DNA of 64,000 bases, from the NCBI GenBank assembly GCA_023387735.1, contig JAEWHP010000006.1, positions 62,001 through 126,000 of the forward strand. The letters are read 5' to 3'. How positions within the stretch are numbered: position 1 is the stretch's first letter; each line of letters opens with the position of its first letter. Made by a program: the position numbers and the translations under genes. Below the pieces are notes generated by a model that was not told the DNA's origin, did no database searches, and was given only the letters and a program-made list of their open reading frames with translations. The DNA is from Pseudomonadota bacterium (GTDB taxonomy: Bacteria > Pseudomonadota > Alphaproteobacteria > Rhizobiales > Xanthobacteraceae). Below are positions 15,603 to 24,779 of this stretch, in pieces.

Positions 15603-15731
15603 TCAAATTCCGAAAAGCCAAACCGCAACGATCGTTCCGAGAACGGCGAGGCCGGAGATTGCCCAGCCCGTGGCATAGACCCCACCATCCGTCTCGGGCC
15701 TATCGACCATCGTGTCGTGCCAGTGGGTCAT
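15603..15731 (-). CDS. Small single-helix membrane protein (42 aa)
   Basis: A short gene with a strong ribosome site (GGAGGC, 4-5 nt before ATG). The protein begins MTHWHDTMVDRPETDGGVYA and ends in one hydrophobic helix (WAISGLAVLGTIVAVWLFGI). Acidic/polar N-terminus plus one helix is a common plan for tiny alphaproteobacterial membrane proteins. No function can be assigned. The rest of the 15488-15945 gap holds nothing else I can support. Confidence 0.6.
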   Translation of the reverse strand: MTHWHDTMVDRPETDGGVYATGWAISGLAVLGTIVAVWLFGI

Positions 15732-15945
15732 GACAGCCTCCGTGAGATTGCCCGTGTAGATAGGTCGCCGCCAACGGTGCAAGGTTCAAATCCCAAGGCT
15801 ACGCCGGGAAGGGAGGATAATTAATGGGGCAGCAGTGCTGTCCAAGCGGTCCGCGCGCCGAGTGGTCGGCGACAAACCTCCCTGGCGGCGGCGCGAATGT
15901 GTCGTTCTTCGGGGTCTACCAGAAGCGACCCCGGCGATGAATCGC

Positions 15946-17706
15946 TCAAAACCCCTTGATCAAGCCGGCGTCGATCAAAAGCCGGTTTAGCCGTCTGGCC
16001 TGGCTGCCTGCTTCGCAACTGTAAAAGATGCCCTCGCACCTTTGCAGCATTGACTTCTGCACCGCAAAGCTCGCATCGAGCGGAACGCCGGACGCCTCCA
16101 GCGCGACCAGCGGCAAGTACGCAGCGTCGAGCCGGTCGAGCGCCGACGTCATGTCCGCCGGCACGAAGTTCACCGCATCGATCGCATAATAGGTCGTCAG
16201 GTAGCGTTGATCCGACGCTTCCGCCCGCTTCGCCAGCTCTTCCGCGCTGAGCGATGAATCGATCAGGTACGCGCCGAACTGGGGCTGATGATCGCCGTAG
16301 CGGATGATGAGGAAGGACTCTGCCGGAAACTCCTTAGCCAGCCTCTCTGTCAGTTTGCGATATTCTTGCGCCGACATCGCCTGCCGCCGGATATACTCCT
16401 CCACCTCAGGCGCGTTGCCGAGATCCTGCCAGGCGGGCGTCAGTTGCGGGCGCAGCCGCTCATCCCATGGAAAATGATTGGCCACCGTGTAGACATAGAG
16501 GAAGAGCGGCCCCTTGCCGCGTTCGCGACCAATCAGGTCGATGGCGCGGTCGTAGTAAAAGCTGTCGGCCTCGAAGCCACGGGTGCCGAGATCGTGCATG
16601 TCCAGATAGTGCGCGATACCGGTCGTCGTTTGAAAAGCGCGCGATCCCAGAAAGGCTCCGTAGAACGGATACAGGCTGAAGGTCTGATAGCCGCAGTTCT
16701 GCAACGAGCGCGGCAACCCGCGATAGACGCGACCGGCAGCGATTCGCGTCACGGATGTCGCAAACCGGCCGAATGATCGAACCGAGAGACCCGTGAGCAC
16801 ATTGTATTCGGTAAACCAGCTTGGCCCGCCGACGCCCTCCACGACAAGCTTGCGGGCCTTGCCATCGAATGACTGAAAATGCCGTTGATATCCCGCCGGC
16901 ACGTTAGCACTGGACGCCGCTGTAATGTCAAAACTGGATTCATCGTGCAGCAGGATGATGTGCGGAAGCTTGCGCGCCGGATGGCAGCCGGCGCCGCCAA
17001 GCTCCGGCAGGTGTCCACTGGCCGCCTCAGCCACATCGAAATATCCGCGGGAGGTCAGTTCGTGGACCGCCTCAACGCCGGTTCGTGCGAATTTGGAGAC
17101 GTAGCTTCGGCCTTCGAAATCCTCATTGAGTCCGGTAGACCACAGCAGCGACACGGCAACGAAGGCCGCAGCCGATATCGTCAGTCCAGTGAGGCTGGTC
17201 CGCGGACTCACGCGGTACCGGTCCAGCCGCCAGGCGACGGCGATCGCGACCGCCGTAGCCAGAACCGCGAGCAATATCCACCAGCGCAAGCCAGGAAATA
17301 TCGCCAGCAGAAAGGCCGCCGTGTCGCGATCGATGATCATGACGTCGACGAAGTCGATCGTCATCCAGAGCTTGTCGAACTTGAAGCGCGAAAGCAGCGT
17401 CAGCGCGATGAGAATTTCGAGAGAGATCAGGGCCGCGACACTCGGCCTGCCCTGCAAGGTCAGCCACAGGCAGTTGAGCATGATCCAGACGAGCAGAAAG
17501 ACGGTCATGCCAACGGGGCCGGCTTCGGTCGTGAACATCAGGATAAGCGCGGCCAGGTGCAGCAACAGCGTCAGGCAGAGGACAGCCACCCTGCCGTAAC
17601 CCGGCCGCTCGATGGCGACCCGATTTGATGCAGCGCGGAATATCCATGCGCGCTCAGGGCTGGTTCCCGGCGCGGTGGTGCATTCGCCTTTGGTTTCACC
17701 AACCAT
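15946..17706 (-). CDS. Membrane sulfatase/alkaline-phosphatase-superfamily protein
   Basis: A 586-residue protein. The N-terminal third has about five membrane helices (VLCLTLLLHLAALILMF to ISAAAFVAVSLLW). A periplasmic domain of the LtaS/phosphoethanolamine-transferase type follows: HIILLHDESSFDI with the nucleophile region, the PSWFTEYNVLTGLSVRSFG core, VANHFPWD and the metal-binding YGDHQPQFG. Such enzymes move phosphoglycerol or phosphoethanolamine onto glycans or lipids. The neighbouring glucosyltransferase and FkbM genes fit a glycan-decorating role. The exact substrate cannot be read from sequence. Confidence 0.85.
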   Translation of the reverse strand: MVGETKGECTTAPGTSPERAWIFRAASNRVAIERPGYGRVAVLCLTLLLHLAALILMFTTEAGPVGMTVFLLVWIMLNCLWLTLQGRPSVAALISLEILIALTLLSRFKFDKLWMTIDFVDVMIIDRDTAAFLLAIFPGLRWWILLAVLATAVAIAVAWRLDRYRVSPRTSLTGLTISAAAFVAVSLLWSTGLNEDFEGRSYVSKFARTGVEAVHELTSRGYFDVAEAASGHLPELGGAGCHPARKLPHIILLHDESSFDITAASSANVPAGYQRHFQSFDGKARKLVVEGVGGPSWFTEYNVLTGLSVRSFGRFATSVTRIAAGRVYRGLPRSLQNCGYQTFSLYPFYGAFLGSRAFQTTTGIAHYLDMHDLGTRGFEADSFYYDRAIDLIGRERGKGPLFLYVYTVANHFPWDERLRPQLTPAWQDLGNAPEVEEYIRRQAMSAQEYRKLTERLAKEFPAESFLIIRYGDHQPQFGAYLIDSSLSAEELAKRAEASDQRYLTTYYAIDAVNFVPADMTSALDRLDAAYLPLVALEASGVPLDASFAVQKSMLQRCEGIFYSCEAGSQARRLNRLLIDAGLIKGF

Positions 17707-17842
17707 TTGAACTTCAGCAGCGAAGGCGTGGACAAATCCCGTCCGTAATGTCGCACCCTATGCAACCTTTCGAACAGTTCGTTATTCCAAACCTGAACCA
17801 CTATTTATGTTCCGGGGCGGCAAGCAGCGATCGGAGGTTTGC

Positions 17843-18370
17843 ATGCGATTCCTGGCTGCAATCGGAGCCTTGGCGATCGTGGTCGGCATTGGCGCCGCAG
17901 CGTTCTTCTTTGGCGGCTATTACAACGTCGCCGGAACCGCCGCAGACCCCGCCCCTGTGACATGGGCCCTTACCCAGGTGCGGGTCGCGTCGATCAACCG
18001 CCACGCCAACGATCGCCCGCCGGCCTCGTTCGGCGACGCCGCCATGGTACAGGCCGGCGCCAAGGCCTATTCCGCCTTCGGCTGCGCGACCTGTCACGGC
18101 GCGCCGGGCGTCATGTGGCTCAAGCTTTCGGAAGGCATGCACCCATATCCCCCGGACCTGAAGAAGGTCGCCGGCGATCTCTCCCCTGCCCAACTGTTCT
18201 GGATCGTCAAGAACGGCATCAACATGACGGGCATGCCGAGCTTTGCGGAGGCCGGCGCCACGGATGACGAGATCTGGGCGATTGCCGCCTTCGTCAAGAA
18301 ATTGCCGAGCGGCGTTTCCGATGCCGACTACAAGAGCTGGACCGCAGGAGTTGAGCCAAAGCAGCATTAG
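17843..18370 (+). CDS. Membrane-anchored class I cytochrome c
   Basis: A 175-residue protein: uncleaved-looking N-terminal helix (FLAAIGALAIVVGIGAAAFFF), then a monoheme domain with CATCH and a distal Met in NGINMTGMPSFAE, close to subunit III-type cytochromes c. CGGAGG precedes ATG 17843; an upstream in-frame ATG (17807) lacks one. It overlaps the converging membrane-protein gene by 4 bp. Role: electron carrier at the periplasmic membrane face; the partner is unknown. Confidence 0.9.
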   Translation: MRFLAAIGALAIVVGIGAAAFFFGGYYNVAGTAADPAPVTWALTQVRVASINRHANDRPPASFGDAAMVQAGAKAYSAFGCATCHGAPGVMWLKLSEGMHPYPPDLKKVAGDLSPAQLFWIVKNGINMTGMPSFAEAGATDDEIWAIAAFVKKLPSGVSDADYKSWTAGVEPKQH

Positions 18371-19704
18371 CCTCGTGGTTCGGTCCTTTCGGCGTCCCCG
18401 GACCAAACGACGACGGCACCGGCCATGCCTGCCAGCACGGCCCAATATCCATAACGAAAATCGGACGCTACACCCACGGCGTAGAAGCTCAGCACATAGA
18501 TCGTGGCACAGCCGCAAACGCCCAATGCGAAAGCTGCTTCGCGCGGAGGACTGCGCCGCCAACCCACGCAGCAAACGACAATGCATGCCAGCAGCCAGAA
18601 GCCGACCCGAAGCAACGGCGTGGGCTTGAGCAGGTCGTGCACGGAGACCATGGCGTTGAACGCGTTGCGATCGACGAACACCTTTTGCGTCGGACGCTCG
18701 ATGTCCGCCGTCCACATCGTCAGATTGTCGGCAGCGAGAAAATTCCACATGAAGGCCGAGCGATGCTGCAGATAGGCAACGGGCTGACGCAGTATCGCCT
18801 GCAGCCACGCTTTTGATATCGCCGGCGTGCCGAACAGGCCTTTCTCGCGTTCGACCTTGCGCATCACGAAATCACAAGGCTCAAGCCGCCAGTAGATGTC
18901 CCACAGGGTCGGCTGGTAGCATTTGTCGAGCAGCATCGCGTTTTCAGCCTCGCTCCACTCGACTGGAAACTGGTTCTGCTTCGCGAAATGGCTGATGCCG
19001 CCGAGATCGAAGATCATGATCGTTTGCAACGGATGCTGCCGCTTCGCATTCAGCATGCCGTAATAGACCACCTGCACGATCCCGAAGAGGACGATCGCGG
19101 CCGGGATGTAGAACATCAGTATTCTGAGTAGCGTCACCCGCGATATCCAAACGACATAGGCGGCGAGTAGCGGCGCGGCCAGCAAGGCGTTCGGCCTCAA
19201 CAGCACCCCGAGGACGACCAATGCCAGCGCCAGTGCCTGCCCGATCCACCTGACCGGCGGCCGCTGTTCAGAAACTGCATATGCGACGGCTGCGGCGAGC
19301 AGCCAGCACGTTGCCAGCAGGATGTCCCGCCAGATACTCCCGACAAGGGCCAGCGCCGGCGGCGTCATTGCCAGCAGTGGCAGCAGCAACGCGGCGGCCT
19401 TGCCGCGGGACGCAAGCACAAGCGACAGAATGCCGAAGCCCATCCAGTAGGTCGTGACCGTCAGCAGGAAGACGCTGCCGGCGCCTGGAGCAATCGGATC
19501 GATCAAGCCCCACAGCCAGACCATGGCCGGAGATTGCCAATCGCCGTAGGTACCCTTGGCGATGTCCTCGTACACGTACTTGGCATCGAAGGTCATGACG
19601 CCGGGATAGAAGATCAGAAGCGTCACGCCGAAGCCGATCGCAACCAGGGCGGCGACGGAAGCCGTCAGGAGTCGCGACGCCGGCCGCTCAGGTTGCGACG
19701 GCAT
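18367..19704 (-). CDS. Polytopic membrane protein, possible GT-C-type glycosyltransferase
   Basis: A 445-residue protein with about ten hydrophobic helices. An early conserved-looking loop (FYPGVMTFDAKYVYEDIAKGTYGDW) contains acidic residues after helix 1, the layout of GT-C lipid-linked sugar transferases. A large soluble segment lies around 235-330. I recognise no exact family. Its start overlaps the end of the FkbM methyltransferase gene by 17 bp, so these and the MdoH-like gene form one minus-strand operon. An envelope-glycan role is inferred. Confidence 0.75.
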   Translation of the reverse strand: MPSQPERPASRLLTASVAALVAIGFGVTLLIFYPGVMTFDAKYVYEDIAKGTYGDWQSPAMVWLWGLIDPIAPGAGSVFLLTVTTYWMGFGILSLVLASRGKAAALLLPLLAMTPPALALVGSIWRDILLATCWLLAAAVAYAVSEQRPPVRWIGQALALALVVLGVLLRPNALLAAPLLAAYVVWISRVTLLRILMFYIPAAIVLFGIVQVVYYGMLNAKRQHPLQTIMIFDLGGISHFAKQNQFPVEWSEAENAMLLDKCYQPTLWDIYWRLEPCDFVMRKVEREKGLFGTPAISKAWLQAILRQPVAYLQHRSAFMWNFLAADNLTMWTADIERPTQKVFVDRNAFNAMVSVHDLLKPTPLLRVGFWLLACIVVCCVGWRRSPPREAAFALGVCGCATIYVLSFYAVGVASDFRYGYWAVLAGMAGAVVVWSGDAERTEPRG

Positions 19705-20431
19705 AGATATCCCCAGAATTGGCCGATTGCGGCAGCGCGATCAGCCAACCGGCAACATCGCTGGCGCCCATCCACTCGCCTACCAGCGCCTGGCTCTCCC
19801 CGAGGGCTGCGTTGAAACGCGTGTAGCCCATCGCCGAGCAACGCTCGATGCAGGCGAGCGCCACGTCGCGCTGGATGGTGGTGAACTCGAATGACAGCGC
19901 ACGTACCCTGTGCGACAGGCCGTGCAGCGCCTCCGCCTCAAAGCCTTCGACGTCGAGCTTGACGAACGCAGGAACACCATGCCGGGCGATCAGCGCATCG
20001 AGCGTGGTGATCTCGATATCGATGGCCTCGCTCCAGCGCTGGGTTTCCCAGCCCGGGGCGTCGCGGGCAGCTTCGACGAATGCCGGCGATATCGTCGACA
20101 CCGTCGGGTTGTCGGCATTGACCAGCATTCGCGCGCGGCCCGGGTCGCGCCCCACCGCGAGCGCTTCGATCGCGACCGATGCGCTGCGCCCATAGAGCAA
20201 CCTGAGCGCCCTCACCATCGTCGGCTGCGGCTCCACCGCGACAACACGTGCGCCGAGCCGGCGGAACGAGGCAACGCGGTCGCCGACATGGGCGCCGACG
20301 TCGAATACCAGATCGCCGGATCGGACGAAGCTGCCATAGAGGCGATCCATCGCCGCGGCCCGCCTCCTGTTTCCGTAGTAGATACGAAGCGACCTGAGGG
20401 TGGCGCGCGCAGTCCTCACAGCGCCAAGCAT
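19688..20431 (-). CDS. FkbM-family SAM-dependent methyltransferase
   Basis: A 247-residue methyltransferase. The SAM-binding motif I is DLVFDVGAHVGDRVASFRRLG, and the acidic strand VVAVEPQP follows. The FkbM signature VKLDVEGFEAEALHGL lies near residue 177. FkbM enzymes O-methylate sugars and other small molecules. The start is ATG 20431, only 2 bp after the stop of the upstream glucosyltransferase gene, so it is translationally linked. Methylation of a surface glycan is plausible. Confidence 0.9.
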   Translation of the reverse strand: MLGAVRTARATLRSLRIYYGNRRRAAAMDRLYGSFVRSGDLVFDVGAHVGDRVASFRRLGARVVAVEPQPTMVRALRLLYGRSASVAIEALAVGRDPGRARMLVNADNPTVSTISPAFVEAARDAPGWETQRWSEAIDIEITTLDALIARHGVPAFVKLDVEGFEAEALHGLSHRVRALSFEFTTIQRDVALACIERCSAMGYTRFNAALGESQALVGEWMGASDVAGWLIALPQSANSGDIYAVAT

Positions 20432-20433
20432 GG

Positions 20434-22215
20434 CTAGACCGAACTCGCCAGCGGCGGCCGACTCTCCGAATGAACCGCGGGCAAGGCCAAGGCGAGGAGA
20501 TCCTCCGGAATGGCCGTCTCCTCGGGAAGCCGACCGACGCCGATGCGCGCCGCAAGGCTGCCGAGCGCGGGCCAGGCCGTCACGACAGCAAACGGAACGG
20601 CCAGCGCGGGACCGCCGGCAAGCAGGAGGATGTACGGCAGCGCCCACGGCTGGCTCAGCGCCACGAGGCCAAGCGCGACACATCCGACGAGAGTTTGGGG
20701 CCACAGATCGCGCAGCGCCAGTCTCACGGGCACCGCGTGATCGTCGCGGATCTGTCCCATCCAGCTGATTTCGCGATTGAGCAGCAGGCCAAAGAGAAAG
20801 ATCGTGTGGCCGATCCAGAGGATCGGGCACAGCACGATAGAGTACGCGGTCTCGATCAGAAAGTTGATTGTAAAGCGTCCGGCCCCGCCGAACGCGCGGC
20901 GCTCCTCCGGCGCCAGCAGTACGTCGAGCGCGCCTGCAATCTTGGGCGAGAACCACATCACCAGCACCCACGCCAGCAAAACGCTCCCGAGATCGAAACG
21001 CATGATCGTCGCGGGATCGTCGGTCAGCGCGAGCGCGACTGTTGCGAGCACCAGCAAGCCGATCCACGCCGGCGAGCCGATGAACATCAGGATCGCAAGC
21101 ACCAGCTGATAGCGGCTGACCGGCCTGAGGTTCGGCAGCAGAAGAAGCCGCCAATACTGCATGTTGCCGTGGCACCAGCGCAGGTCGCGACGCATGAATT
21201 CGAGCAGCGTCGGCGGATTCGACTCCCACCCGAGATCTTCCCGCGGTATCACGCGCACGTGCCAGCCGGCCGCCCGCATCAGGGCCGCTTCGATCTGGTC
21301 GTGGCTGAGGATATGCCGCGCCTCCTCGCCGTCTCCGGACAACATCGGAAGCTGGCAATGCCTGATGAACGGCTCTAACCGCAGGATGGCGTTGTGCCCC
21401 CAATAGGGACCGCAATCGGCCTGCCACCACGCGCTCCCGATCGTATAAGAGCGCATGCCGAGCCGCATGCCGAACTGAAAGATGCGGGCAAACAGGCTCG
21501 TTGACGGCAACCCGACGATGAGACCCTGAAGGATGCCGAGCCCGGGATCGACCTGCATGATGCGAACCAGGCGGATGACGGCATCTGCCGGCATGAAGCT
21601 GTCGGCATCGAGCGTCACCGCAAATTCGTGGCGGCTTCCCCAGCTTTCGCAGAATTCGCGGATGTTGCCGGCCTTGAAACCGGTATTGACCGTCCGCCTC
21701 CTGTAGGTGATGGCAATCCGATCGCGCCAACGTGCGATCAGTTCGGAAAACTGCGCCTCTTCCCTCGCCGCAAAATCGGCATCGCTGGTATCGCTCAGAA
21801 GGTAGAGGTGGAAGCGCCCGGCATACCCTGAAGCGTCGAGACCATCGAGCATCGGTTCCAGGTTTCGGATGATACGCATGGGCTCTTCGTTGCGAACGCA
21901 CAGAAGAATCGCAGTCGACGCCGTCACCGGTTCGTTGCCCTGGATCAGTCCGGCTGCGGGTATCACCGCAGCGACGGGATCGGGGGAAAGGCGCATGATG
22001 ACAAAGCCGATCAAGGCATTGCAAAATCCCGCAACCATCCACGGCAAGGTGGCCGCGAACAGGAGCAGCGCCGCCAGATCGAGGGGTCCATATCCGCCTG
22101 GCGCCAGCGCCAGCGCGGCGAGCCATAGCGACCCCGCCATGGTGACCGAAAACAGGGTTGCGAAGATCGCACGTCTGGCGAACATGCTCTTCTCGGCGCT
22201 ATGGACTTGTATCAT
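20434..22215 (-). CDS. mdoH: MdoH-like glucan glucosyltransferase
   Basis: A membrane GT2 enzyme that would polymerise and export periplasmic beta-glucan from UDP-glucose. There are two N-terminal helices, then a cytoplasmic GT domain with VTLDADSFM (metal-binding Asp), WWQADCGPYWGHNAILR and SHDQIEAALMRAAG. The acceptor motif RRDLRWCHGNMQY is the QxxRW equivalent, and more helices follow. It is about 594 residues, shorter than E. coli MdoH (about 850), as in many alphaproteobacterial versions. The start is uncertain (ATG 22215 or 22185). Rhizobia use such glucans in hypo-osmotic adaptation. Confidence 0.88.
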   Translation of the reverse strand: MIQVHSAEKSMFARRAIFATLFSVTMAGSLWLAALALAPGGYGPLDLAALLLFAATLPWMVAGFCNALIGFVIMRLSPDPVAAVIPAAGLIQGNEPVTASTAILLCVRNEEPMRIIRNLEPMLDGLDASGYAGRFHLYLLSDTSDADFAAREEAQFSELIARWRDRIAITYRRRTVNTGFKAGNIREFCESWGSRHEFAVTLDADSFMPADAVIRLVRIMQVDPGLGILQGLIVGLPSTSLFARIFQFGMRLGMRSYTIGSAWWQADCGPYWGHNAILRLEPFIRHCQLPMLSGDGEEARHILSHDQIEAALMRAAGWHVRVIPREDLGWESNPPTLLEFMRRDLRWCHGNMQYWRLLLLPNLRPVSRYQLVLAILMFIGSPAWIGLLVLATVALALTDDPATIMRFDLGSVLLAWVLVMWFSPKIAGALDVLLAPEERRAFGGAGRFTINFLIETAYSIVLCPILWIGHTIFLFGLLLNREISWMGQIRDDHAVPVRLALRDLWPQTLVGCVALGLVALSQPWALPYILLLAGGPALAVPFAVVTAWPALGSLAARIGVGRLPEETAIPEDLLALALPAVHSESRPPLASSV

Positions 22216-22331
22216 TGCGGGTGGGTGTACTCTGGGGAAACAGTTACGGCTTCTCATTCGCCGGCAAGCAGGGCAGACTACCGCTTATAACACGTGATGC
22301 CGCAGGGAATTCCAGTCCGAGATTCAAGAAA

Positions 22332-23321
22332 ATGACGATGAGTGCGAGTGGCGATATTGCGTCGGCCCTGTGGTATCGCGGACCCGGACAGGTCGAGATT
22401 CGCCGGGAACAGATCGCTCTGCCCGGCGCAGGCGAAATACGGGTGAAAACCCTCTACAGCGCAATCAGCCGGGGCACTGAATCGCTGGTATTTGGCGGAC
22501 GCGTACCCGCGAGCGAATTCGAGCGAATGCGCGCGCCGTTCATGGCGGGTAGTTTTCCTTTCCCCGTCAAATATGGCTATGCAGCCGTCGGGCGGATCGA
22601 TGACGGCAGCGCCTCTCTGCAAGGCAAGAACGTCTTCGCACTCTTCCCGCACCAGACCGTTTTCAATATCCCGGCGGGCGCCGCGGTCGAGCTTCCCGGC
22701 GGCGTGCCGCCACAACGCGCGGTGCTGGCGGCCAACATGGAAACCGCGCTCAACGGCGTGTGGGACGCGGCACCGGGGCCAGCCGACCGCATCGCGGTCA
22801 TAGGAGCCGGCGTGGTCGGGTCGCTCGTGGCGTATCTGTGCGGCCGGATTCCCGGGACGGATGTTACGCTCGTCGATATCAATCCGGAGCGGGCGAAACT
22901 GGCTGGCACGCTCGGGGTTGATTTCGCTGAGCCCGGACAGGCGAGAGGTGACTGCGACATCGTCGTTCACGCCAGCGGCTCCCCCGAGGGGTTACAAGCG
23001 GCGCTCGAACTGGGCGGCGATGAGGCAACCGTGCTCGAGATGAGCTGGTATGGTGACGCGACAGTAACGGCGATGCTTGGCGGCGCCTTCCATAGCCGCC
23101 GGTTGCGGCTGGTATCGAGCCAGGTCGGGCGCGTTGCCCCATCACACCGTCCACGCTGGACGTACGCCCGCCGCCTTGCGGCTGCCGTCGCACTTCTCAC
23201 CGATCCGCGGCTCGACGCTTTGCTGGCGCCTGCGGTTGCGTTTGACGATCTGCCGGAACGCCTGCCGCATATCCTGGACGCCAGGAGCGGGATACTCTGC
23301 CAACCCGTCGTCTATAGTTAA
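22332..23321 (+). CDS. Zinc-type (MDR family) alcohol dehydrogenase-like protein
   Basis: A 329-residue medium-chain dehydrogenase/reductase: GroES-like N-terminus (SALWYRGPGQVEIRRE, ISRGTESLVFGG) and a Rossmann domain with IAVIGAGVVGSLVAYLCG and an acidic LVDINPE strand. The classical catalytic Cys-His zinc pattern (GHE...C) is not visible, so it may not be a standard zinc alcohol dehydrogenase. It leads a tight plus-strand cluster (PTPS-like, GT4, methyltransferase). The start is ATG 22332 or 22338, with a weak ribosome site. The substrate is unknown. Confidence 0.85.
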   Translation: MTMSASGDIASALWYRGPGQVEIRREQIALPGAGEIRVKTLYSAISRGTESLVFGGRVPASEFERMRAPFMAGSFPFPVKYGYAAVGRIDDGSASLQGKNVFALFPHQTVFNIPAGAAVELPGGVPPQRAVLAANMETALNGVWDAAPGPADRIAVIGAGVVGSLVAYLCGRIPGTDVTLVDINPERAKLAGTLGVDFAEPGQARGDCDIVVHASGSPEGLQAALELGGDEATVLEMSWYGDATVTAMLGGAFHSRRLRLVSSQVGRVAPSHRPRWTYARRLAAAVALLTDPRLDALLAPAVAFDDLPERLPHILDARSGILCQPVVYS

Positions 23322-23331
23322 GGAGCTAACC

Positions 23332-23733
23332 TTGTTTACTGTCGAAGTTCGCGACCACATCATGATTGCCCATTCTTTCCAGGGCGCCGTTTTCGGGCCC
23401 GCGCAGGCGCTGCACGGGGCGACGTTCGTGGTCGATGCAGCCTTCATCGCCGACACCCTCGATAGCAATGGAATTGTCATCGACATCGGCCGCGCACACG
23501 ACGCACTGAAGGCGGTGCTGTCGCCGCTCAACTACCGCAATCTCGACGAGGTGCCGGAGTTCAAGGGCGTCAACACCACGACGGAATTTCTGTCCAAGCA
23601 CATCTTTGACGGGCTGGCGAAGCCGGCCCGCGCCGGCGAACTCGGTCGTCCCGGCCGGGAGCTGAAGGCGCTGCGCATCACGCTGTCGGAGTCGCACGTC
23701 GCCCGCGCGCAATACGAGGCGCCCTTGTGGTGA
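23332..23733 (+). CDS. PTPS/QueD-fold protein with degenerate active site
   Basis: The 133 residues follow the 6-pyruvoyl-tetrahydropterin synthase/QueD plan: AHSF (His14), LHG (His28), VIDIGRAHDALKAVL, LNYRNLDEV, NTTTEFL (Glu) and the final ESHVARAQYE. Two key residues are changed. The third zinc His of HGH is Ala30, and the catalytic Cys four residues before His28 is Ala. It therefore probably does not catalyse the standard PTPS or QueD reaction. The start is TTG 23332 with AAGGAG 6 nt upstream. It sits between the dehydrogenase and a GT4 gene that it overlaps. Confidence 0.85.
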   Translation: MFTVEVRDHIMIAHSFQGAVFGPAQALHGATFVVDAAFIADTLDSNGIVIDIGRAHDALKAVLSPLNYRNLDEVPEFKGVNTTTEFLSKHIFDGLAKPARAGELGRPGRELKALRITLSESHVARAQYEAPLW

Positions 23734-24779
23734 AGCAGGCCGTCTTCGCCGTGCCCGGCTGCCTCGATACGCCAACCGGCGGCTACGCGTACGATCGGCG
23801 GATCATCGCTGAACTCCGGGAATTGGGCTGGAACGTTGATGTCCTGAATATCGGCGAGGGCTTTCCGTGGCCGAATGAAGCGACGCGGTCCGCCGCGCGT
23901 TCCGTTCTGCTTGACGTGCCAGGGGGCCGGCCGATCGTGCTGGACGGCCTGGCACTGGGAGTCCTGCCGGATGAGGCGGCCGAACTCGCGCGCAGAAACC
24001 CGCTGCTTGCATTGGTGCATCACCCCCTTGCCCTGGAATGGGGACTGTCTGCCGATCAAGCCGACACGCTACGCATCAGCGAGCAGGCCGCCCTCGCCGC
24101 CGCCCGGGAAGTCGTCGTCACAAGCCCTGCCACGGCAAAACTTGTCGCTGGCGACTATGCTGTACCGATGGGACGCATCACGGTGGCAAGACCCGGCAGC
24201 GATCCCGCGCCGCGGTCCATCGGGAGCCGGAATGAAATCGCGCATCTGCTGTCCGTCGGCTCCGTTGTGCCCCGCAAGGGATTCGACGTGCTGGTTGCTG
24301 CCCTTGCGACACTTGCGGAACTGCCCTGGCGGTTGACGATCGCCGGCGACGTCACGCGCGATCCGAATGAGACCGCAAGACTTCGGGCCAGCATATCCCG
24401 GCATGGGCTTGCCGACCGGATCGAAGTGACTGGCGCGGTGTCGCCCGAGCGGCTGTCTGCGCTCTACAATGAGGCCGACGTGTTCGTTCTCGCCTCCCGT
24501 TTCGAGGGATACGGAATGGCCTATAGCGAGGCATTGTCCCACGGCCTTCCAGTGATCGGAACGACGGCGGGCGCAATCCCCGATACCGTGCCGGACGGTA
24601 CCGGCCTGCTGGTGGCCGCCGGCGACGTGACCGCACTGGCCGCGGCGCTGCGCGACGTCGTCGCCAGTGCCGACTTGCGCCGCCGCATGTCCGACGCGGC
24701 ATCGGAGGCCGCACGGACGCTGCCCACCTGGCGGCAATCCGGCGCGATCTTCGCCGCTACGCTGGAGAAGCTCGCATGA
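23730..24779 (+). CDS. GT4-family glycosyltransferase
   Basis: A 349-residue GT-B glycosyltransferase. The N-domain has PGCLDTPTGGYAYDRRI; the C-domain has VGSVVPRKGFDVLVAAL and the donor-binding ASRFEGYGMAYSEALSHGLPVIGT motif with the E-x7-E pair. The GTG start overlaps the previous stop (GTGA), and its own stop overlaps the next ATG (ATGA), so three genes are coupled. It would add a sugar to the product of this cluster. Donor and acceptor are unknown. Confidence 0.9.
   Translation: MKQAVFAVPGCLDTPTGGYAYDRRIIAELRELGWNVDVLNIGEGFPWPNEATRSAARSVLLDVPGGRPIVLDGLALGVLPDEAAELARRNPLLALVHHPLALEWGLSADQADTLRISEQAALAAAREVVVTSPATAKLVAGDYAVPMGRITVARPGSDPAPRSIGSRNEIAHLLSVGSVVPRKGFDVLVAALATLAELPWRLTIAGDVTRDPNETARLRASISRHGLADRIEVTGAVSPERLSALYNEADVFVLASRFEGYGMAYSEALSHGLPVIGTTAGAIPDTVPDGTGLLVAAGDVTALAAALRDVVASADLRRRMSDAASEAARTLPTWRQSGAIFAATLEKLA

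Noticed and set aside
15590..15800. tRNA-like T-loops (GGTTCAAAT at two places)
   Set aside because: No acceptor, D-arm or anticodon stem can be built around either; the first lies at the end of the small membrane protein gene.
19688..22126. An 812-codon minus-strand frame spanning two genes
   Set aside because: Its 3' part is the real FkbM gene frame, but the 5' part is Arg-rich shadow sequence over the mdoH gene; the true start is ATG 20431.
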